Shown: positions 1 to 5,059 of the stretch, piece after piece | Position numbering within the stretch: the first letter of the stretch is position 1 | Layout of the letters: every line of letters begins with the position of its first letter | From: a bacterium | GTDB lineage: Bacteria; Desulfobacterota; Binatia; UBA12015 | Direction: 5' to 3' | Assembly: GCA_018970825.1 (NCBI GenBank) | Contig: JAGWVP010000202.1 | Coordinates: forward strand, 1-6,240 | Length of the DNA stretch: 6,240 nt | Translations under genes and position numbers: made by a program | The notes under the pieces: generated by a model | Seen by the model: only the letters and a program-made list of their open reading frames with translations | Databases searched by the model: none | Told to the model about the DNA's origin: nothing

Positions 1-390
1 GTGGCGCGGCACATGTGCCTCAACATGGGCGGCGCCTACCAGAACAGCCTCGTCTTCCGGTACCTCGACACCTTCCCGCGGCCGCCGCAGGTTCCGGCGT
101 GGCCGAGCCTGATCCCGGAGCCGACGCCCGAGGAGCTCGAGAAGCGGATCGAAGAAGGCATCCGGATCGTCGGCGACCCCGAGGACTGCCGCAAGGGCGT
201 GCAGAAATACGTCGACGTCGGCTGCGACCAGCTCATCTTCGGCGTGCTCGCCTCGACGCAGCCGATGGACTTCGCGAAGCACTCGACCGCGCTGTTCGCG
301 AGGGAAGTCATGCCCCACTTCGACAAGGACCCGGTCCACCGCACGACGCGCCACCGCGAGGCGGCGCTCGCCCGGAGCGCCGCGGCGTGA
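1..390 (+). CDS. LLM-class flavin-dependent oxidoreductase, C-terminal fragment (5' end outside window)
   Basis: This is the end of a luciferase-like monooxygenase-family protein, a TIM-barrel enzyme using FMN or F420. Only 129 residues are visible, against about 300-380 for the family, so the gene starts upstream and the GTG at base 1 is probably not its start. The diagnostic part is residues 58-107. There GDPEDCRKGVQKYVDVGCDQ matches the family's C-terminal region, where 'GtPeev' precedes a helix and then '.aGvdqli'. It is followed by LIFGV and a final amphipathic helix ending in FAREVMPHFD, which is where these proteins normally stop. The remaining residues form a short Arg/Ala-rich tail. 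Its stop codon overlaps the GTG start of the next LLM gene in a GTGA arrangement, which points to translational coupling and a shared operon. Family assignment is fairly firm. Substrate and cofactor cannot be decided, because the barrel core is missing. Confidence 0.8.
   Translation: MARHMCLNMGGAYQNSLVFRYLDTFPRPPQVPAWPSLIPEPTPEELEKRIEEGIRIVGDPEDCRKGVQKYVDVGCDQLIFGVLASTQPMDFAKHSTALFAREVMPHFDKDPVHRTTRHREAALARSAAA
374..377 (+). promoter_or_regulatory. Ribosome binding site GGAG for the overlapping GTG start
   Basis: GGAG lies 9 bases before the GTG at 387, inside the last codons of the upstream LLM gene. It is the main reason for choosing the GTG at 387 rather than the in-frame GTG at 414 or ATG at 450. 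The ATG at 450 falls inside the first beta strand of the barrel, so it is too late. Confidence 0.5.
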
Positions 391-1358
391 TCCCGACGGG
401 CGACGCCGGGGCGGTGCGGATCGTACCGCCCGGGCGGCTCGTCTGGGGGATGCAACTTCCCGTCCAGGCGCAGAGCGCCGTCTTCGCGGCGCCCTGGGAA
501 CTCGAGGCCGGCCCCGAGGACCTGCTCGAGGTCGCCCGGGCCTGCGACCGGAACGATTTCTTCTACGTCGCCGTCTGCGATCACGTCTGCGTGCCGCGTG
601 ACCGATCCGAGACGATGCGGACGACCTGGTACGACACGGTCGCCACGCTCGGGTGGCTCGCGGCGGCGACCCGGCGCGTGCGTCTCCTGTCCCACGTCTT
701 CGTGCTCGCCTACCGGCACCCGCTGGTGGCCGCGAAGTCGTTCGCGACGTTGGACGCCCTCTCCGGAGGGCGCGTCATCCTGGGGGTGGGCGCAGGTCAC
801 CTGGAGGCGGAGTTCGAGGCCCTCGGCGTCGACTTTTCCCGGCGCGGCCGCCTGCTCGACGAGGGCATCGAGGCGGTTCGAGCGGCCTTTCTCGGAGAGT
901 ACGTGACCCGCGAGGGTACCGGGTGGTCGGCCCGCGACGTCGGCCTTCGGCCGCGGCCGGTCCAGTCGCCGCGCCCGCCGATCTGGGTCGGCGGATCGAC
1001 TCCGGCGGCGCTTCGGCGAGCCGCCGAGCGAGGGGACGGCTGGCTGCCGCAGGGGACCCCGCGCGCGGAGATTCCCGCGGCGATCGATGCGATCCTCGCC
1101 CATCGTCGGGCGACGATCGGAGACCGCCCGATCGAGGTCGGAACGATCAGCGAGTGGATGTACGTCGGGCGTCCGACCTTCGAGGTGCCGGCGAACACGA
1201 GAACGGGATCGCCGGAGGAACTGGCCGAGCACCTGCGGGGCTTGAAGCCCCTCGGCGTCCATCACTGCGGGGTGCGCTTTCGCGCGCGGTCCCGTGAAGA
1301 GCTCGTCGAGCAGATCGACTTGTTCGGTTCGCGGGTGGGCCCGCTCGTCAACGCCTGA
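387..1358 (+). CDS. LLM-class (F420-type) oxidoreductase, complete
   Basis: A 323-residue protein, close to the usual length of luciferase-like/F420-dependent oxidoreductases. From the GTG at 387, the first beta strand of the TIM barrel is VWGMQLPVQ (19-27). Next come a helix with EDLLEVARACDRNDFFYVAVCDH (44-66), a second strand and helix ending in ATRRVRLLSHVFVLAYRHPLVAAK (94-117), and the family signature LDALSGGRVILGVGAGHLEAEF followed by EALGVDF (122-150). The phrase PRPPIWVGGSTPAALRRAAERGDGW is typical of the later barrel strands. GSPEELAEHLRGLKPLGVHH near the end is the usual C-terminal region. The pattern resembles the actinobacterial 'probable F420-dependent oxidoreductase' groups. 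Members catalyse hydride transfer or flavin-dependent monooxygenation of small organics. F420 rather than FMN is inferred from the overall pattern only. The start overlaps the preceding LLM stop by four bases and the SDR follows after 50 bp. Substrate unknown. Confidence 0.88.
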   Translation: MIPTGDAGAVRIVPPGRLVWGMQLPVQAQSAVFAAPWELEAGPEDLLEVARACDRNDFFYVAVCDHVCVPRDRSETMRTTWYDTVATLGWLAAATRRVRLLSHVFVLAYRHPLVAAKSFATLDALSGGRVILGVGAGHLEAEFEALGVDFSRRGRLLDEGIEAVRAAFLGEYVTREGTGWSARDVGLRPRPVQSPRPPIWVGGSTPAALRRAAERGDGWLPQGTPRAEIPAAIDAILAHRRATIGDRPIEVGTISEWMYVGRPTFEVPANTRTGSPEELAEHLRGLKPLGVHHCGVRFRARSREELVEQIDLFGSRVGPLVNA

Positions 1359-1394
1359 TCCGACGAACGTCGAGGGGCCGACCGCGGCCGGCCC

Positions 1395-1403
1395 GGAAGG
1401 AAG
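1395..1403 (+). promoter_or_regulatory. Shine-Dalgarno GGAAGGAAG before the SDR
   Basis: A purine-rich stretch containing AAGGA lies 5-9 bases before the ATG at 1409. The rest of the 50-bp gap (1359-1394) is GC-rich and contains short GGCC-type palindromes. I see no convincing promoter in it, which suits read-through from the LLM genes. Confidence 0.5.
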
Positions 1404-1408
1404 CGATC

Positions 1409-2185
1409 ATGCTGCTCGAGAACCGCACCGCGATCGTGTCGGGCATCGGCCCGGGCATGGGGCGCGACATCTCTCTCGCCTTCGCCCGCGAAGGGGCGAG
1501 CCTCGTCCTCGCGGCCCGCACCGATCGGGTGGTCGAGGAGTTGGCCTCCGAGATCCGGGCGGGCGGTGGAAGGGCGATCGGGGTCGCGACGGACATCGCC
1601 CACGAGGGCGACGCCGAGCGGGTCGTCGAGCGTGCGATGGGGGAGTTCGGGCGGATCGACGTCCTGGTCAACAACGCCTTCAAGGGCCCTTCCTTCAAGC
1701 GCTTCGAAGACGACGCGCTCGCGTCCTGGCGAGCGGTGTTCGACGTGAACGTCTTCGGAGCGCTTCGGCTCACCCAGGTTGCGATTCCCCACATGAAGGA
1801 GCGGGGAGGCTCGATCGTGTTCATCAACACGATGTCGACCCGCATCGTCGAGGAGGGATCCGGGAGTTACGCATCCTCCAAGGGCGCCCTCCTGATCGCG
1901 GCCCAGACGCTCGCCCGCGAGCTCGGTCGGTACCGGATCCGCGTCAACTCCGTCGTCCCCGGCTACATCTGGGGCAAGGCGGTGGAGGGCTATTTCCGGA
2001 TGCTCGCGCAGCAGCGCGGCACGACGCCCGAAGCGGTGTACGCCGAGATCGCCGGACAGACGTCCTTGAACCACATCCCGACGTCGGCGGAGATCGCCGA
2101 CGCGGTCCTGTTCTTCGCCTCCGACCTCTCGCGCGTCGTGACGGGACAGGCGCTCGACGTGAACGGCGGGCACTTCTTCCACTGA
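1409..2185 (+). CDS. Short-chain dehydrogenase/reductase (classical SDR)
   Basis: A 258-residue NAD(P)-dependent oxidoreductase of the usual classical SDR length (about 250). The Rossmann nucleotide-binding loop is SGIGPGMGR (11-19), with Gly at 12, 16 and 18. Asp62 follows beta 3 (ATDIA), NNA is at 88-90, the structural Asn is N114 (DVNVFG), and the catalytic Tyr and Lys are Y154 and K158 (YASSK). RVNSVVPGYIWG (178-189) and the C-terminal TGQALDVNGGH are typical. No acidic residue ends beta 2 (LAARTDR, 34-40), which hints at NADP(H). The residue 13 before the Tyr, normally Ser, is Thr141 in INTMST, with Ser143 two residues later. The family likely oxidises an alcohol or reduces a ketone made by its LLM neighbours (inference). 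It sits 50 bp after the LLM gene and 94 bp before the transporter. The class is certain, the substrate unknown. Confidence 0.95.
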   Translation: MLLENRTAIVSGIGPGMGRDISLAFAREGASLVLAARTDRVVEELASEIRAGGGRAIGVATDIAHEGDAERVVERAMGEFGRIDVLVNNAFKGPSFKRFEDDALASWRAVFDVNVFGALRLTQVAIPHMKERGGSIVFINTMSTRIVEEGSGSYASSKGALLIAAQTLARELGRYRIRVNSVVPGYIWGKAVEGYFRMLAQQRGTTPEAVYAEIAGQTSLNHIPTSAEIADAVLFFASDLSRVVTGQALDVNGGHFFH

Positions 2186-2269
2186 GGCGGGCATCGCCCG
2201 GCGACGTGACGGGGCCGGGCCCGCGAAGGTCCCGGCGACCGCCGTTTGCGTGCGATCCCGACCCGGCCT

Positions 2270-2275
2270 AGGAGG
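2270..2275 (+). promoter_or_regulatory. AGGAGG ribosome binding site for the MFS gene
   Basis: A perfect AGGAGG lies four bases before the GTG at 2280. The in-frame ATG at 2298 would be 22 bases away, and an upstream ATG at 2250 would place this site inside the gene. The site therefore favours the GTG at 2280 as start, giving a 429-residue protein. Confidence 0.6.
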
Positions 2276-2279
2276 CGCC

Positions 2280-3569
2280 GTGGCGACGGGCCGGATCATG
2301 GACGGCAGGCGAGGGGGCTCGCAGCCAGGTCCGCTGGGCGAGAGCTGGCGAGCCTGGGTCGCACTCGGGGTCGGGGTGCTCGCCGTGAGCGCTCACTCGG
2401 CCCTCGCCTACGGGATGTCGCCGCTCCTCAAGCCGATCACCGACGAACTCGGCTGGACCCGCAGCGAATACGCGGCCGCGATGAACTTTCGCATGCTGCT
2501 GCTCATGGTCGTCGCTCCCTGGGCCGGGAGGCTCGTCGATCGGCTGGGCGCCCGGGCGGTGCTCGCCGCCGGGGCGTTGCTCATGGGCGTCGGCACGCTC
2601 GGACTGTCCCGGATGGACTCGCTCGCGCCGCTCTACGGCTACAGTCTCCTGATCGGCCCGGGGCAGGCCTGCGTGGGGTCGGTCGCCGGCTCGGCCCTCG
2701 TGCTGCGCCTCTTCCGCCGCTGGCGCGGACTCGCGATCGGAATCCTGAATGGCGGCGACAACTTCGTCACGAGCGGCGTTCACATGGCCTCGGCAGCCCT
2801 GCTCGCGCGCCGCGGATGGCGGGGTGCGCTCGGGTCCCTCGGGTTCGCCTACCTGGGCCTCGCCGTGCTGGTCCTGCTCGTTCTGCGAGCGGGCGAGGGG
2901 CGATCCACGGACGACGACGAGTCCGGCGAAGACGAGAATCCCGCCCCGGTGGACGACCGGACCTCGGGGCCGCTCGAGGGGATTCCGTGGCGAGATCCGT
3001 CGCTCTGGCTCCTCCTCGCCGCCTACGTGCCGATCTACGCGTTCATCACCTCGGTCGGGATCCACTTCCCGGCATTCCAGAGGGATCTCGGCCGGTCGGC
3101 GGAGGCGGCGTCCTACATCTACGGGCTCACCACGGTCGTCGGAGCCGTGGGCTCCGTCGCCTGGGGATGGGCCTGCGAGCGATTCTCTTCGCGGGGCGCG
3201 CTCGTCGCCGTGGTGGCGGGGCTCGCCGCGACGTCGGTCTTCTTGTGGATCCCGCTCTCGGACGGGGGCTGGTATGCCTGGGCGGTCGGATTCGGAGTCG
3301 TCAATGCCGGGGCGGTCGCCCTGCTCGCGCTCGTCCTGAACGAGCTCTTCGGCTCGCACTCGATCGGCCGCCTCATGGGCACCGCGATGGTGTTCTGCAT
3401 GGCGGGAACCATCGTCGGGAATTTCCTGTCGGCGGGACTGTTCGACCGCCTCGGAAGCTACCTCCCGGTCTGGCGCATCTTCAGCGCGCTCATGGTGGCG
3501 ACGCTCGTGCCTGCGGTTCTCCTGTGGCGGCGTTCGGCGGGGCCGACGGCGTCCGCCCCCGCGGCCTGA
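2280..3569 (+). CDS. Major facilitator superfamily transporter (monocarboxylate-transporter-like)
   Basis: A 429-residue inner-membrane carrier with about twelve predicted helices, the normal MFS plan. Helices 1-6 lie roughly at 26-48, 63-84, 93-110, 119-144, 149-174 and 182-204. Helices 7-12 lie roughly at 241-264, 277-298, 306-326, 331-355, 362-388 and 398-416. The loop between helices 2 and 3 carries the MFS motif-A-like GRLVDRLGARAV (83-94). WRGLAIGI (148-155) before helix 5 recalls the MCT/OFA-like carriers of monocarboxylates and similar organic acids. The central cytoplasmic loop (about 205-238) is strikingly acidic, with DDDESGEDEN at 211-220. MFS membership is firm, but the MCT-like subgroup and an organic-acid substrate are inferences from general resemblance. 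Its place between the SDR and the regulator suggests import of the substrate metabolised by the neighbours, although export cannot be excluded. The GTG start is chosen because of the AGGAGG just upstream. Confidence 0.9.
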   Translation: MATGRIMDGRRGGSQPGPLGESWRAWVALGVGVLAVSAHSALAYGMSPLLKPITDELGWTRSEYAAAMNFRMLLLMVVAPWAGRLVDRLGARAVLAAGALLMGVGTLGLSRMDSLAPLYGYSLLIGPGQACVGSVAGSALVLRLFRRWRGLAIGILNGGDNFVTSGVHMASAALLARRGWRGALGSLGFAYLGLAVLVLLVLRAGEGRSTDDDESGEDENPAPVDDRTSGPLEGIPWRDPSLWLLLAAYVPIYAFITSVGIHFPAFQRDLGRSAEAASYIYGLTTVVGAVGSVAWGWACERFSSRGALVAVVAGLAATSVFLWIPLSDGGWYAWAVGFGVVNAGAVALLALVLNELFGSHSIGRLMGTAMVFCMAGTIVGNFLSAGLFDRLGSYLPVWRIFSALMVATLVPAVLLWRRSAGPTASAPAA

Positions 3570-3632
3570 CGGGGGTCCGGGAGGCCCGCCACGGGTTGCA
3601 GATCGCATCGTCCGGGGGCAAGACAGGGCTCC

Positions 3633-4313
3633 ATGGGAGACGGCAGAGACCGGGCCGTGTCGCTCGACGACGCGCTCATCGACGAGGTTCGCGCCGAGCG
3701 GATCGACGCCCTGCGGGGCCCCGACAGTCCCGAGGGCCGCGAGATCGGTCGGGCGGTCGGGGCGAACGTCGCGCGCCATCACCGTGCGAGCGGCCTCTCG
3801 CTCGCGGAGCTCGAGCGCCGCAGCGGCATCCGGGCCGACCTCCTCCAGGCTCTCGAAGAAGGCCAGGCCGTGCCGAGCCTGCGGGCCGTCTGGCACCTCG
3901 CGACCGCGCTCGAGGTTCCGTTCGGCCACCTGATCGCGAACACGATGCTCTCGCCGGCGAGCGATCCGGACTTTCGGGTGCAGAGAGCCGGCCGGGGCCG
4001 CGTCCTCGCCTCGGCCGACGGGGGATTCCGCTCGCGGGTGCTCTTTCTCGAGGGCGACCTGCGTTCCCCCGAGGTCTACGAGCTCACGATCGCGCCCGGG
4101 TGCGTCGAAGAAGCGCACGGGCACGCGACCGACACCTTCGAGCATCTCGTCGTCGTCCGCGGGGAAATCGAGATCGTGGCCGGGGAGTCGAGGGAGAAAC
4201 TCCGTCCCGGCGACGCGATCTTCTTCCGGGCCGACGTGCCCCACGCCTATGCGAATCCCGGCTCGGAGCCGGCCGTGGCGCATCTCGTCCTGAGTTACGC
4301 CGCACGTCACTGA
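3633..4313 (+). CDS. XRE-family transcriptional regulator with C-terminal cupin domain
   Basis: A 226-residue two-domain regulator. An N-terminal extension of about 38 residues precedes an XRE/Cro-type helix-turn-helix at about 39-101. Its core is LSLAELERRSGI (55-66), with the recognition segment RADLLQALEEGQAVPSLRAVWHLATAL. A cupin_2 barrel follows at about 147-223. Its first motif is G156-x5-H162-G-H164-x5-E170-x6-G177 and its second is PGD (192-194) with H204-AYA-N208. So two His, a Glu and a later His are present as potential metal ligands. HTH-cupin proteins are usually local repressors that sense a small ligand in the cupin pocket. Some control catabolic or polyamine/amino-acid genes (family knowledge). 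It lies between the transporter and the nitroreductase, so it probably regulates this cluster. The ribosome site before the ATG at 3633 is weak (AGGG at 3625-3628). An alternative in-frame GTG start at 3657 is possible. Confidence 0.9.
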   Translation: MGDGRDRAVSLDDALIDEVRAERIDALRGPDSPEGREIGRAVGANVARHHRASGLSLAELERRSGIRADLLQALEEGQAVPSLRAVWHLATALEVPFGHLIANTMLSPASDPDFRVQRAGRGRVLASADGGFRSRVLFLEGDLRSPEVYELTIAPGCVEEAHGHATDTFEHLVVVRGEIEIVAGESREKLRPGDAIFFRADVPHAYANPGSEPAVAHLVLSYAARH

Positions 4314-4349
4314 TCCGCCGCGATCGGGGCCCGGCCCCGGGCGACGTGC
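4302..4349. promoter_or_regulatory. GC-rich nested inverted repeats in the nitroreductase leader (possible operator)
   Basis: GCACGTC (4302-4308) is the exact inverse complement of GACGTGC (4343-4349). Between them lies a perfect dyad, GGGGCC-C-GGCCCC (4326-4338). The element spans the end of the XRE-cupin gene and the gap before the nitroreductase ribosome site. It could be an operator for the adjacent regulator or an mRNA hairpin. In DNA this GC-rich such dyads arise easily by chance, so confidence is low. Confidence 0.25.
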
Positions 4350-4351
4350 CC

Positions 4352-4357
4352 AAGGAG
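4352..4357 (+). promoter_or_regulatory. AAGGAG ribosome binding site for the nitroreductase
   Basis: AAGGAG lies six bases before the ATG at 4364. The reading frame stays open far upstream of this ATG, through the regulator and transporter genes. This site is therefore what fixes the start, together with the beginning of recognisable nitroreductase sequence at residue 10. Confidence 0.65.
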
Positions 4358-4363
4358 CGTTCC

Positions 4364-5008
4364 ATGGATCTGTCGACCGTCGACCACCTCCTCACCACCA
4401 CTCGCTCGGTTCGCAAGCGCCTCGACTTCTCGGCCCCGGTCGACCCGGCCGTCGTCGAGCGCTGCATCGAGATCGCGATCCAGGCGCCGACCGGATCGAA
4501 CCAGCAGGGTTGGCACTTCCTCGTGGTGACCGACGCGGAGAAGCGCCGGGCGCTCGCGGACCTGTACCGACGCGGCTGGGACATGTACGCGTCGGCCCGC
4601 GTCCAGCTCGACGCATCCGATCCGAGGGCGGCACAGATGCCGCGGATCGTGGCGTCGGCCGAGTACCTCGCGAAGCACTTCCACGAGGCGCCGGTGATGA
4701 TCGTCCCGTGCATCGAGGGCCGCGTCGAACAGGCCCCGCAGTTCGCGCAGGCCTCGGTCTACGGATCGATCCTTCCCGCGGTGTGGTCGCTCATGCTGGC
4801 GCTCCGCTCGCGCGGACTCGGCTCGGCGTGGACGACGATCCACCTCATGTTCGAGAAGGAGGCGGCGGCGGTGCTCGGCATCCCGGATCACGTGACGCAG
4901 TCGGCCCTGCTGCCCGTGGCCCGGTTCACGGGGGCCGACTTCAAGCCCGCGAGCCGGATTCCGGCCCGCGAGCGAACCTACTGGAACGCATGGGGTGAGC
5001 CCCGCTAA
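4364..5008 (+). CDS. Nitroreductase-family FMN oxidoreductase
   Basis: A 214-residue protein of usual nitroreductase length. The FMN-phosphate region is seen early as TTRSVRKRLDF (12-22), equivalent to the family's 'RrSvR.f'. APTGSNQQGWHFLVV (41-55) is the hallmark isoalloxazine-binding segment. The second half carries ASVYGSILPAVWSLMLALRS (130-149) and GLGSAWTT (151-158), the usual dimer-interface helix followed by the second FMN contact. LGIPDHVTQSALLPVARF (171-188) matches the terminal 'lgiPe.....llpvGy' region. Such enzymes are FMN-bound homodimers that reduce nitro groups, quinones, enones or other electrophiles with NAD(P)H. Some do unrelated chemistry such as dehalogenation, so the nitro name is a family label only. 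It is the last gene of the + strand cluster, 50 bp after the regulator, and convergent with ilvB. Confidence 0.92.
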   Translation: MDLSTVDHLLTTTRSVRKRLDFSAPVDPAVVERCIEIAIQAPTGSNQQGWHFLVVTDAEKRRALADLYRRGWDMYASARVQLDASDPRAAQMPRIVASAEYLAKHFHEAPVMIVPCIEGRVEQAPQFAQASVYGSILPAVWSLMLALRSRGLGSAWTTIHLMFEKEAAAVLGIPDHVTQSALLPVARFTGADFKPASRIPARERTYWNAWGEPR

Positions 5009-5059
5009 GCCGCGGCATCCGGACCCGTCGGAGGGGCCGCGCCTCGCGATCCGGCCGCC
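5009..5059. other. Convergent intergenic gap (51 bp)
   Basis: This is the space between the stops of the nitroreductase (+) and ilvB (-). A terminator would be expected here. I see only short GC-rich self-complementary words, such as GGCC repeats, and no stem followed by a T-tract on either strand. Rho-dependent or factor-assisted termination is therefore more likely. Confidence 0.4.

Noticed and set aside
15..386. Upstream extension of the second LLM gene in its own frame
   Set aside because: The translated extension is Arg/Pro/Ala-rich shadow sequence of the first LLM gene. The family's first beta strand starts only after about base 440.
2186..2279. Possible terminator or promoter in the 94-bp gap between SDR and MFS genes
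   Set aside because: Only a short GGGC-ATC-GCCC stem (2188-2198 area) and GC-rich words are present. There is no T-tract and no convincing -35/-10 pair, so neither can be supported.
36..2299. Long - strand open frames opposite the LLM and SDR genes
   Set aside because: They are composition-driven shadows of well-supported + strand genes with Arg-rich translations and no motifs.
3570..3632. Promoter for the regulator, with TTGCAG at 3596-3601 as a -35 box
   Set aside because: No acceptable -10 hexamer is found 16-18 bases downstream, where the sequence is GC-rich (around AAGACA).
2268..4310. Very long open frame on the - strand opposite the transporter and regulator genes (about 680 codons)
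   Set aside because: Its translation is rich in Arg, Gly, Pro, Glu and His with no recognisable domain. High G+C makes stop codons rare in shadow frames. The + strand frames here encode clear MFS and XRE-cupin proteins.
2246..4363. Open + strand frame running into the nitroreductase, which would give a 920-residue fusion
   Set aside because: The part before the ATG at 4364 is low-complexity Arg/Gly/Ala-rich and out of frame with the real genes. An AAGGAG ribosome site and the start of homology both place the true start at 4364.
5009..5059. Bidirectional intrinsic terminator between the convergent genes
   Set aside because: No stable stem followed by a T-run on either strand, only overlapping GGCC/CGCG words expected from base composition.
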